Source: Proteobacteria bacterium UBA6492
Lineage (GTDB): Bacteria > Pseudomonadota > Gammaproteobacteria > UBA6429 > Thiohalophilaceae
Direction: 5' to 3'
NCBI GenBank assembly: GCA_002436485.1
Contig: DJMK01000047.1
Location: 1-12,788 of the forward strand
DNA length: 12,788 nucleotides
Every line of letters begins with the position of its first letter. Positions within the stretch are counted from its first letter, which is position 1. Made by a program: the position numbers and the translations under genes. Positions 1-6,531 of the stretch are shown here, piece by piece. Under the pieces are notes generated by a model. That model was not told the DNA's origin. It saw nothing but the letters and a program-made list of their open reading frames with translations, and did not search any database.

Positions 1-9
1 GACGAGGTA

Positions 10-1233
10 ATGATGATGAGTGATACTCCCATTGTTGATGAAATAATTCGGCCTCCACAGCCACCCGGCCCTATAAAATGGGTACGAGATAATTTGTTCA
101 ATAACTGGTACAACTCGTTGCTTACAGTGGTGTTTCTCCCCATAGTCTTTTTTGCTTTGGTCAATGTGATCATCTGGATTTTTACCAAAGCAGATTGGCG
201 GGCGGTGACTGGTTTTCCAATGCTTTTCGCTGTGGGGCAATATCCCCGTGATGAACTTTGGCGCGTAGGCACAGGGCTGTCTTTGATCATATTTATGTTG
301 GGAGCAAGCTGGGGGAAATGGGGTGGTTTGTTGAAATCAATCTCAATAGCTATTGGAGTATTTTTCCTTGTATTCGCCATTCTTCCAGTCCAGCATGCTG
401 TTCTGGATGTTGGTATGCGCACTTATTTTGGATTGAATGTTTTGCTTTTACTGTTTGGAAGTTTTGTTGGCAAGAGTGATGTTGTAAAGACGACATTTAT
501 TGTTGCAGGCTGGTTGATTACTCCTATCGTGTTCGTTATATTATTGACGGGTTTCTCAGGTAGCGAGGCTATCCCCAATATTCCAACAACGTTCTGGGGT
601 GGTCTGCTCGTAACTTTCTTACTGTCAGCAGGTGGGATATTGATCTCGTTTCCCATTGGTGTGTTGCTGGCTTTGGGACGACGGTCATCACTTCCTGTTG
701 TGAAAGCTTTTTCTACAATTTTCATTGAGACAATTCGTGGTGTTCCATTGATTACGATTCTCTTCATGTTTTCAATTATTTTGGCATTATTCCTCCCATC
801 TGATTCTCGCATTGATCGTTTGATACGTGCCCTGATGGCAGTTACGTTTTTTAGCGCTGCGTATACTGCCGAAAATGTACGGGGAGGATTACAGGCTGTT
901 CCAAATGGACAAATAGAAGCGGCGAAAGCGCTTGGGATGAATGGTTTTCAGACAACGTTGTTCATTGTGTTGCCACAGGCAATACGAGCGGTGCTTCCTG
1001 CGATCGTTGGTCAATTTATTGCTTTGTTCAAAGATACGACCCTTGTTGTCATTGTTGGTATCAACGATCTGTTGGGTATTGGGCGATCTGTTATTAATTC
1101 TGACCCTGAGTTCGTCCAATTGCAAATGGAAGTTTACCTCTTCATTGCTGTTATCTATTGGATATTTAGCTTTTTAATGTCCCTTGCCAGCAGGCGTTTG
1201 GAAGCTGCCTTGGGCGTTAACACTCGTTTGTAG
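10..1233 (+). CDS. Polar amino-acid ABC transporter permease, AapM/BztC-like
   Basis: Inner-membrane permease subunit of an amino-acid importer of the His/Glu/Gln/Arg class. About five hydrophobic segments fill the N-terminal half (roughly residues 35-180). The standard permease domain follows, with the cytoplasmic EAA loop at about residues 288-325 (E303-A-A, a conserved Gly, then 'LPQAIR'), which docks on the ATPase. At 407 residues it is much longer than simple GlnP/HisM permeases (about 220-250) but fits AapM/BztC proteins, which have an extended N-terminal membrane region. Three ATGs stand in a row at 10, 13 and 16. The GAGG at 4-7 is better spaced for the ATG at 13 or 16, so the protein may lack one or two residues. 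The ATPase gene follows directly. A binding protein and a second permease would be expected upstream, outside the window. The substrate cannot be read from the sequence. Confidence 0.9.
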   Translation: MMMSDTPIVDEIIRPPQPPGPIKWVRDNLFNNWYNSLLTVVFLPIVFFALVNVIIWIFTKADWRAVTGFPMLFAVGQYPRDELWRVGTGLSLIIFMLGASWGKWGGLLKSISIAIGVFFLVFAILPVQHAVLDVGMRTYFGLNVLLLLFGSFVGKSDVVKTTFIVAGWLITPIVFVILLTGFSGSEAIPNIPTTFWGGLLVTFLLSAGGILISFPIGVLLALGRRSSLPVVKAFSTIFIETIRGVPLITILFMFSIILALFLPSDSRIDRLIRALMAVTFFSAAYTAENVRGGLQAVPNGQIEAAKALGMNGFQTTLFIVLPQAIRAVLPAIVGQFIALFKDTTLVVIVGINDLLGIGRSVINSDPEFVQLQMEVYLFIAVIYWIFSFLMSLASRRLEAALGVNTRL

Positions 1234-1244
1234 GAGTATTTGAT

Positions 1245-1997
1245 ATGACAGATTCGTCACAAGACCCCATTATTGTTTGCCAGGATGTACACAAATGGTA
1301 TGACGATTTCCATGTTTTAAAAGGAATCAATATGGAAGTCAAGAAACGTGAAGTGATTGTTATCTTTGGCCCTTCTGGATCGGGCAAGTCTACATTCATT
1401 CGGACGTTGAATCGCCTTGAGGAACATCAGCGTGGTCATATTGCAATAGACGGCATTGAGCTTGGGCACGATGTGCGTAATATTGAGCAGATAAGAATGG
1501 AAACAGGCATGGTATTTCAGCAGTTCAATCTTTTCCCTCACTTGACTGTGCTGCAAAATATTGTCTTGGCACCTATATGGGTTCGTAAATGGCCCAAGCA
1601 AAAAGCTGAAGAAGTTGCTATGGAGCTCTTGGCACGAGTAGGAATTCCAGAACAGGCAAATAAATTTCCTGGTCAATTATCTGGTGGTCAACAGCAACGT
1701 GTAGCAATTGCAAGGTCACTTGCCATGCAGCCAAAGATCATGCTGTTCGATGAGCCAACTTCCGCTCTTGATCCAGAAATGATCAAGGAAGTTTTGGATG
1801 TCATGGTTGAATTGGCAAAATCTGGCATGACTATGCTAGTAGTAACTCATGAGATGGGATTCGCCCGTGCTGTTGCGGATCGAATGTTCTTTTTTGATCA
1901 AGGACAGATCGTTGAAAGTGGTCCGCCAGAGGAGATTTTCAAGGCACCCAAGGAAGATAGGACCAAGCTGTTCCTGTCTCAGATACTCTCACATTAA
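1245..1997 (+). CDS. Polar amino-acid ABC transporter ATP-binding protein, GlnQ/AapP-like
   Basis: Cytoplasmic ATPase that powers amino-acid uptake with the preceding permease. All ABC motifs are present: aromatic A-loop Y19, Walker A GPSGSGKST at 42-50, Q-loop in 'MVFQQFNLFPH' near 93, signature LSGGQ at 145-149, Walker B ending D169-E170, and switch H202. The length of 250 residues is normal, and 'GMVFQQFNLFPHLTVLQN' is typical of the polar amino-acid class. The start is supported by AGGAG at 1232-1236, eight bases before the ATG. This site overlaps the permease stop codon, so the two genes are one operon and probably translationally linked. The operon ends here in a strong terminator. The family call is firm; substrate specificity is not known. 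Confidence 0.95.
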   Translation: MTDSSQDPIIVCQDVHKWYDDFHVLKGINMEVKKREVIVIFGPSGSGKSTFIRTLNRLEEHQRGHIAIDGIELGHDVRNIEQIRMETGMVFQQFNLFPHLTVLQNIVLAPIWVRKWPKQKAEEVAMELLARVGIPEQANKFPGQLSGGQQQRVAIARSLAMQPKIMLFDEPTSALDPEMIKEVLDVMVELAKSGMTMLVVTHEMGFARAVADRMFFFDQGQIVESGPPEEIFKAPKEDRTKLFLSQILSH

Positions 1998-2037
1998 GAA
2001 CAAAAGGGCCGGTGCTAACACCGGCTTTTTTGTTCTT
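1996..2037. terminator. Bidirectional hairpin terminator
   Basis: The core stem is GCCGGTG (2008-2014), loop CTAA, CACCGGC (2019-2025), followed by six T. The flanks AAGAACAAAA (1996-2005) and TTTTGTTCTT (2028-2037) also pair. On the plus-strand RNA the two bases between them form G-U pairs, giving a stem of about 19 bp. Read from the minus strand, the core is followed by CC and TTTT. It ends the amino-acid transporter operon and can also stop the converging lipoprotein transcript, whose last stop codon is 28 bases away. Confidence 0.9.
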
Positions 2038-2065
2038 AATTGGGACTTTGTTGTTACTAAGTCAG

Positions 2066-2686
2066 TTACGAGCCAAATATAACAGATTCGGCGTTGATTA
2101 GAAATGAGTGTTTGTCAGTGTTGGTGATGCATCCATACCCAAATGCTTTTGATGGCTTCTTTGAGTCATTTACTAAGACGCTGACGTTGTAGCATCCTTG
2201 AGGCAGGTCAGTAATAAGTATTGAGTCTCTTGGTCCAAGGTTATATCCTCTGAAACCACATTCACCGAAAGGAGTTATGTTCAAATATAGAGTAACAACG
2301 ATGTCAGCCTTGGTGTTGTTTTCAAGTTTTATTTTTGCATCTTTACCGGAGACAATAGCACCCAAAGGTCCATTGCATGGATCGCCTCCGCCAACTGCTG
2401 TTTGAGTTGGGATAGCTGTTGCGGTTGGCAGGTTTGGATCAATTGTTGGGGATGGGATGGGCGTGTCTGTTGGCAACGGAGTTGAAGTGGGTACATTGGT
2501 TGGTGGAAGGGAAGTGTTTGTTGGTATTGCTGCCTGTGTTTCGGCTACAATGGTAAGTGCTGCAGCAACAGCAGTAGACTGAATTTCCTCTGCGTTTATA
2601 GTTGGTGCTTCAGCGGCTTTAGGACCACAGGCGTTTATGACCATGGCGGCAGCCATGATTAGGGATGCTATTTGTAAACGTTTCAT
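2066..2686 (-). CDS. Secreted lipoprotein with Thr/Pro-rich linker (paralogue 1)
   Basis: The function is unknown. An open frame extends 15 codons upstream to 2731, but the Met at 2686 gives a proper lipoprotein signal peptide: MKR, a hydrophobic core, and lipobox INAC with lipidated Cys20. AGGAGA lies about 12 bases upstream of this start. After the Cys comes an Ala-rich segment beginning EEIQSTAVAAAL, then a long T/P/S-rich linker that looks disordered, then a C-terminal domain starting near a 'GDPCNGPLG' motif. The C-terminal domain reads as alternating short beta strands and has several Cys. It is the last gene of the apparent trxA-lipoprotein run and ends close to the bidirectional terminator. 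It is closely related to the next gene upstream. Such T/P-linker lipoproteins are common in Anaerolineae. Confidence 0.8.
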   Translation of the reverse strand: MKRLQIASLIMAAAMVINACGPKAAEAPTINAEEIQSTAVAAALTIVAETQAAIPTNTSLPPTNVPTSTPLPTDTPIPSPTIDPNLPTATAIPTQTAVGGGDPCNGPLGAIVSGKDAKIKLENNTKADIVVTLYLNITPFGECGFRGYNLGPRDSILITDLPQGCYNVSVLVNDSKKPSKAFGYGCITNTDKHSFLINAESVIFGS

Positions 2687-3248
2687 TTTTTCTGTATTTC
2701 TCCTGATCTTAATTAGCAATTGGGGTAACAACCACCAAGGGCAACGATGCTATCGTTTCTGATGACCAGTTTCCAACTGCCTTCAGTAATACGAAATCCT
2801 CCAAATACTTTGAAGTCTTTCTTTCCGTCAATAAATGCTCCAGCGGAATATTGTCCAACCGGCCCTGTTGAAAGGTCGTATAAATATCCACATTCTCCCA
2901 AGTCTGTCATAACCCACAGCCAAACAACGACACTATCATCTTTTGATTGTGGCGAGTAATCATAATCAAGTGCAATACTCGCTGATGGTCCTTGCCATGA
3001 CGTGAGAGGTTGGTTACAGGGATCATCATCTCCCGTTGAAACTGTGTTTTGTGATGTGGCTGAAGGCTCAATAGTAGGCGTGGAAAGAAGCTCGTCAAGT
3101 GTTGGCGAAGGCACGGGGGTGTCTGTCGGTGGGACCGTTGGAGGAAGTGTTTCAGTTGGAGGTACCTGTGTGTTTGTTGGTACTGCCGCCTGTGTTTCGG
3201 CTACGATGGTAAATGCAGCTGCAACAGCAGTGGACTGAATGTCCTCTG
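2517..3248. repeat. Pair of 76-bp direct repeats inside two lipoprotein genes
   Basis: The copies are 2517-2592 and 3173-3248, with 8 differences in 76 bases by eye. On the minus strand they encode the Ala-rich segment (IQSTAVAAA, then TIVAETQAA) next to the lipid anchor. Most differences are synonymous or conservative. The DNA flanking the repeats, which encodes the T/P linkers, has diverged more. This suggests duplication of the gene with selection on, or gene conversion of, this segment. Confidence 0.8.
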
Positions 3249-3336
3249 GGCTTATTGCTGTTTGAGTGGGTTGCGACCCACACGCACTAAGTAAGAGACC
3301 AAGTATGACCATACTGGCCCATAAGGGTTTATTCAT
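2713..3336 (-). CDS. Secreted lipoprotein with Thr/Pro-rich linker (paralogue 2)
   Basis: The function is unknown. The signal peptide runs MNKPLW, hydrophobic core, lipobox LSAC with Cys19. The layout matches the downstream paralogue: an Ala-rich segment (EDIQSTAVAAAF), a T/P linker, 'DDPCNQPL', and a beta-rich C-terminal domain with 'LGECGY' near its middle and 'GGCYPNC' at the end. The Cys residues could form disulfides outside the cell. GGAAG lies about 11 bases before the start. The gene follows the third lipoprotein after 21 bases and precedes paralogue 1 by 26 bases, so they are probably co-transcribed. Its segment at 3173-3248 is about 89% identical in DNA to paralogue 1, which points to a tandem duplication. 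Confidence 0.82.
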   Translation of the reverse strand: MNKPLWASMVILGLLLSACGSQPTQTAISPEDIQSTAVAAAFTIVAETQAAVPTNTQVPPTETLPPTVPPTDTPVPSPTLDELLSTPTIEPSATSQNTVSTGDDDPCNQPLTSWQGPSASIALDYDYSPQSKDDSVVVWLWVMTDLGECGYLYDLSTGPVGQYSAGAFIDGKKDFKVFGGFRITEGSWKLVIRNDSIVALGGCYPNC

Positions 3337-3357
3337 ATTACTTTGAGCTTCCTTTTT

Positions 3358-4020
3358 TTATTGGACTACGACTTTGTCTTTGTAGATAGTGATCTTTAAT
3401 TCGTCGTTTGAGTGTATTTTGAGATCTCCGGTTATTTTCTTACCACCAACCCAGACAACATATATATATGTCCCGACTGGTGCATCAATATTGAAAACAC
3501 CCTCAACGGGATATTCCAAGATAGCGCCTTTGGCTTCTGTGTCACATAATTGAAGTGAGATATAAGCCTGTGCTTTGGATTTGTTTGCCAAAGTGACCTG
3601 GCTGTAAGGCACTGCAGGGGGCAGGGTTCCATATGTTAATACGCCCAGGGTTGGGGTAAGAGTGATCTCTCCAGCGGAGTTTGCTGTAGGTGTTGCCGTA
3701 ACGCCGTCTGTGCTGTTGTTGTCAGCTCCACTTGTGGCGGTTACGGGGGTGGTTGTTAAATTGGGTTCAGCCGTAACATCAAGCGTTACGGTAATTTCTG
3801 TGGAAGGAACAGTCTCAGTGGGTGTTGCTGTTTCTGTAGGAGGAGCAGTTGTCGGTGAAGGTTGAGCTGCCAGTGTTTCCGCAGCGGCTGTATATACGAT
3901 TGAATCAATAGTTGCCTGCATATCCACTGCGGGAGCAGTATCCGAAGGTGGGTTGCTCGCAGGCAGACAAGCACTTGTGATTGCTATGATCAGTATTATT
4001 GGAATGAGGATCTTCTTCAT
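3358..4020 (-). CDS. Secreted lipoprotein with Thr/Pro-rich linker (paralogue 3, divergent)
   Basis: The function is unknown. The signal peptide runs MKK, an Ile-rich core, lipobox TSAC with Cys18. A short Ala-rich segment (QATIDSIVYTAAAETLAAQ) is a weak match to the segment in the other two paralogues. A very long T/P/A/V linker follows, to about residue 135, then a C-terminal beta-rich domain. That domain has the pattern 'VTLANKSKAQAYISLQL', a Gly-Thr-Tyr strand, and a short last strand 'ITIYKDKVVV'. It lacks most of the Cys seen in the other two. The start is firm, because AGGAGGG lies 5-6 bases before the ATG. The gene begins 19 bases after trxA and looks like part of the same transcript. 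Confidence 0.82.
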   Translation of the reverse strand: MKKILIPIILIIAITSACLPASNPPSDTAPAVDMQATIDSIVYTAAAETLAAQPSPTTAPPTETATPTETVPSTEITVTLDVTAEPNLTTTPVTATSGADNNSTDGVTATPTANSAGEITLTPTLGVLTYGTLPPAVPYSQVTLANKSKAQAYISLQLCDTEAKGAILEYPVEGVFNIDAPVGTYIYVVWVGGKKITGDLKIHSNDELKITIYKDKVVVQ

Positions 4021-4039
4021 CGGTGCCCTCCTTATGGGC

Positions 4040-4381
4040 TTACGCTTGTGAGACCTCCAGGAATTGTGTGACAGTGTCGCGCAGCATACGTTCGGGCAAT
4101 GCGCCTACCTGACGATGAACGATCTTGCCGTCTGAAACGAACAACATCGTCGGAATACCTTGGATGCCATACTTCATCATCCATTCAGGATTCTCATCAG
4201 TGTTGATCTTTGCGATCAAAACCTTGTCACCATACTCCTTGGCAAGTTTATCAAGGATGGGAGCCACCATTTTGCACGGACCACACCACGGTGCCCAAAA
4301 ATCCACAATTACAGGAACTTTAGACTCAAGCACGGTCTTTTCAAAAGCGGCATCAGTTACATTTACTGGTTCATTTGACAT
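4040..4381 (-). CDS. trxA: Thioredoxin
   Basis: Cytoplasmic thiol-disulfide reductant of about 12 kDa; 113 residues is close to the family norm. The active site WCGPC is at residues 32-36, after the typical 'IVDFWAP'. The cis-Pro is P77 in 'GIPT', and the C-terminal 'GALPERML' region fits. There is no signal peptide, so it acts inside the cell. The start has AGGT eight bases upstream. It is divergent from ftsY and is followed by three lipoprotein genes on the same strand with a 19-base gap. Two of those lipoproteins are Cys-rich, but a cytoplasmic thioredoxin would not meet them after export, so the link may only be shared transcription. Confidence 0.95.
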   Translation of the reverse strand: MSNEPVNVTDAAFEKTVLESKVPVIVDFWAPWCGPCKMVAPILDKLAKEYGDKVLIAKINTDENPEWMMKYGIQGIPTMLFVSDGKIVHRQVGALPERMLRDTVTQFLEVSQA

Positions 4382-4453
4382 AGTAGTTTACCTTTTATAT
4401 TTAAAAATTCTGCTTTTGGGCATTTTTCATTCACTTACCCTTAAGCGCAAAAA

Positions 4454-4462
4454 AGTATATCA
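4454..4462 (-). promoter_or_regulatory. Candidate extended -10 promoter for trxA-lipoprotein genes
   Basis: On the minus strand this reads TGA-TATACT, an extended -10 element with 5 of 6 consensus bases. No good -35 is visible. A start about 7 bases downstream would give a trxA leader of roughly 65 nt containing the ribosome site. The element covers the place where the -35 box of the divergent ftsY promoter would be, so the two promoters may compete. Confidence 0.5.
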
Positions 4463-4473
4463 CATACCCCACA

Positions 4474-4482
4474 TGTTATAAT
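4474..4482 (+). promoter_or_regulatory. Extended -10 promoter for ftsY-prfB, possibly leaderless
   Basis: This reads TGT-TATAAT, a perfect extended -10 box. The -35 position (4454-4459, AGTATA) is poor, which is usual when a TG extension is present. The box ends 9 bases before the ftsY ATG at 4492, so transcription would begin about 2-4 bases before the start codon. No Shine-Dalgarno sequence lies in the short gap. The ftsY message may therefore be leaderless. Confidence 0.65.
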
Positions 4483-4491
4483 CGCCGGTCT

Positions 4492-5403
4492 ATGGCTGAA
4501 ATATTAACAAAATGGAGAAGTGGGCTTGCCAAAACAAGCAAAACAGCCTTCGGTCGATTGGCTTCCATACTTGGTGCAACTGAGATCACGCAAGATACAT
4601 GGGACGAATTAGAAGCCATTCTCATTCAAGCGGATCTTGGAATTGAAACCGCAACAGACATTTTGGATGCGCTTCAGCGCTTCGTGCGGACCAAAGGCCT
4701 GACTCGCTCCGAAGAGCTTTGGGACGCCCTCCGAACTGAACTCCGCTCAAGATTAAAAGAGCCGCCAGTTTTCGATATGGAGAATAAGCCCACGGTGATA
4801 ATGATGGTGGGGGTTAACGGCTCTGGAAAAACAACAACAATTGCCAAATTGGCTCAAAGATTTAAACTTGACAGCAAGTCACTTTTGTTTGGGGCAGCAG
4901 ATACGTTCCGTGCTGCGGCTGTAGATCAGCTTCAAGTTTGGGGAGACAGGCTTGAAGTCGATGTGATCGCAGGCGCTCCAGAATCAGATCCCGGTGCTGT
5001 GGCATTCAACACTGTTCAAGCGGGTGTGGCGCGTGATGTTGACTTGATCCTGATCGATACTGCAGGACGCCTGCAAACAAAATTCAACTTAATGGAAGAG
5101 TTGAAGAAGGTCAATCGCGTGATCGGAAAAGCGCTCCCTGGTGCGCCTCATCAAGTCTGGTTGGTACTAGATGCGACCACGGGGCAAAATGCCATGCAGC
5201 AGGCAAAAGCTTTCAATGAAGCTGTAAATGTGAATGGAGTGATCCTTTCCAAGTTGGATTCATCTGCTCGAGGCGGAATGGCTTTTGCCATTGGAAGTGA
5301 ACTTGGGCTACCTATTTTATTTGCGGGGCTTGGCGAAAAGCCTGAAGACCTGATATTATTCGACCCCGATGCTTTTATCCAAGGGATATTGGCTCAAAGC
5401 TAA
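4492..5403 (+). CDS. ftsY: Signal recognition particle receptor FtsY
   Basis: SRP-type GTPase that receives ribosome-SRP complexes at the membrane and passes them to the Sec translocon. The helical N domain covers about residues 1-95 and the G domain about 98-300. GTPase motifs are G1 GVNGSGKTT at 107-115, the SRP-specific DTFRAAAVDQL near 137-147, G3 DTAGR at 189-193, G4 SKLD at 253-256 followed by ARGG, and a terminal 'GLGEKPEDL...FD' signature. At 303 residues it is the short form without the long acidic A domain of enterobacterial FtsY. That agrees with a Chloroflexota-like or Gram-positive-like origin and not with the gammaproteobacterial genes on the right. No Shine-Dalgarno site is visible; see the promoter. 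prfB follows after 16 bases and is probably co-transcribed. Confidence 0.96.
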   Translation: MAEILTKWRSGLAKTSKTAFGRLASILGATEITQDTWDELEAILIQADLGIETATDILDALQRFVRTKGLTRSEELWDALRTELRSRLKEPPVFDMENKPTVIMMVGVNGSGKTTTIAKLAQRFKLDSKSLLFGAADTFRAAAVDQLQVWGDRLEVDVIAGAPESDPGAVAFNTVQAGVARDVDLILIDTAGRLQTKFNLMEELKKVNRVIGKALPGAPHQVWLVLDATTGQNAMQQAKAFNEAVNVNGVILSKLDSSARGGMAFAIGSELGLPILFAGLGEKPEDLILFDPDAFIQGILAQS

Positions 5404-5419
5404 TTAGAGGAGTACTAAA

Positions 5420-6503
5420 ATGCAAGACCTTGTAAATCGTTTGAGATCCGCACAGGATTTATCCCAGCAACTCATGGTGCGACTTTGACCTTGCGTCTAA
5501 AGAATTAAACATTTCCCAACTCGAAAAAGAAATAGAAGCACCTGCCTTCTGGGATAACCCCACAGAAGCGCAGGCAACAATGAAAAAATATAACGCTATG
5601 AAAACAGAAGTAGACTCATGGCGTGAATTTTCGCGTCAACTGAATGACACACTTGAGCTTGCTCAGCTTGAAGATGAAAGTCTGCGTGCAGAACTGGAAG
5701 TTGAGATAACAGGGATAGAAGCAGAGCTTGAAAAGCGCTCGTTCACGGCAATGCTATCTGGAAAATATGATCGCGACTCGGCCATCCTTGCGATCCATGC
5801 TGGTGCAGGTGGTACTGATTCACAAGATTGGGCTGCCATGCTTGAACGTATGTATTTGCGTTGGGCAGAACAGCGTGGTTTCACAACAGAAATATTTGAT
5901 TCCAGTGAGGGTGAAGAGGCTGGGATCAAGAGTGTAACTATTGCCGTTGATGGTGAATATGCATTTGGTTACCTTCGTTCTGAAAAAGGTGTTCACCGCT
6001 TGGTGAGATTATCACCTTTCGACTCTGCTCATCGTAGACACACTTCCTTTGCTTTAGTTGAGATCCTGCCGCAAATTGCCATGGGCGATGCTGATATAGA
6101 AATTAACCCGAGTGATATCAAGATGGATGTATATCGTTCGTCTGGTGCTGGCGGGCAAAGTGTTCAGAAGAATGCCACAGCGGTGCGCTTGACGCATATT
6201 CCAACGGGGATTGTGGTTACCTGTCAAAATGAACGTTCGCAAACGCAAAACCGCGAATTTGCAATGAAAATTTTGCTCGGCCGTTTGGCTGAGTTGAAGC
6301 AGGCCGAAAGGGAGGAAGAGCGTGCTGTCTTACGTGGCGAATACACAAAGGCAGAGTGGGGTAGTCAGATCCGTTCGTATGTGTTGCATCCTTATCAGAT
6401 GGTCAAAGACCATCGAACCAATATTGATAAAAGCAATACACAGGCTGTGCTGGATGGCGACCTGGATGATTTTATCGAGGCAAGCCTTAAAAGCGGTTTA
6501 TAG
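5420..6503 (+). CDS. prfB: Peptide chain release factor 2 (RF2), with programmed +1 frameshift; probably a hybrid gene
   Basis: RF2 releases finished proteins at UGA and UAA codons. The first 22 codons (5420-5485) end at an in-frame TGA (5486-5488). Reading resumes one base on, at GAC (5487), giving 360 residues against 365 in E. coli. A strong GAGGAG lies at 5407-5412, seven bases before the ATG, and the N-terminus matches the family across the shift ('ISQLEKEIEAPAFWDNP'). Key motifs are SPF at 198-200 (stop-codon recognition) and GGQ at 244-246 (peptidyl-tRNA hydrolysis). The gene body and the 'HPYQMVKDHRT' region resemble Chloroflexota or Firmicutes proteins. The last dozen residues (DDFIEASLKSGL) are of the proteobacterial type, where other lineages usually read like 'DPFIxAYLR'. 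The gene thus seems to change lineage near 6419-6467. An ATG at 5580 opens an uninterrupted frame, but it is not the real start. Confidence 0.93.
5476..5489 (+). promoter_or_regulatory. RF2 programmed +1 frameshift site
   Basis: The sequence is GGTG, three bases, then CTT TGA C. The slippery CTT (5483-5485) is followed by TGA and C, the poor termination context known from prfB. GGTG (5476-5479) can pair with the anti-Shine-Dalgarno end of 16S rRNA and sits three bases before CTT, as in E. coli. It is weaker than E. coli's AGGGGG. When RF2 is scarce, ribosomes pause at UGA and slip to +1, so RF2 controls its own level. Confidence 0.95.
6386..6500 (+). other. Probable lineage junction (chimeric join) inside prfB
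   Basis: Codons at 6386-6418 give the non-proteobacterial HPY..VKDHRT signature. Codons from about 6465 to 6500 give the proteobacterial C-terminus. Between them lies the widely conserved NTQAVLDGDLD stretch, where two prfB genes could share identical bases. Everything to the left looks Chloroflexota-like and everything to the right gammaproteobacterial. The exact base of the join cannot be set by eye. Confidence 0.65.
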
Positions 6504-6531
6504 TAATTATTAGTAGAACTCTGGAAGAACA

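Noticed and set aside
2687..2731. 15-codon upstream extension of lipoprotein paralogue 1
   Set aside because: Using it would place a charged stretch before the signal peptide. The Met at 2686 gives a standard lipoprotein signal, and the ribosome site AGGAGA lies inside the extension.
3002..3238. Open frame on the plus strand with Val/Gly/Ser repeats (also a similar one at 3662-3865)
   Set aside because: It is the antisense shadow of the Thr/Pro-rich lipoprotein linkers. It has no ribosome site, and the minus-strand genes have signal peptides and lipoboxes.
2400..3900. Low-complexity repeats in the lipoprotein region, considered as tandem repeats or a CRISPR-like array
   Set aside because: The repetition comes from Thr/Pro codon runs, with no regular unit length or spacers.
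5580..6503. RF2 starting at the internal ATG at 5580
   Set aside because: The upstream codons read through the CTT TGA C shift match the RF2 N-terminus, and the ATG at 5420 has a strong ribosome site; 5580 has none.
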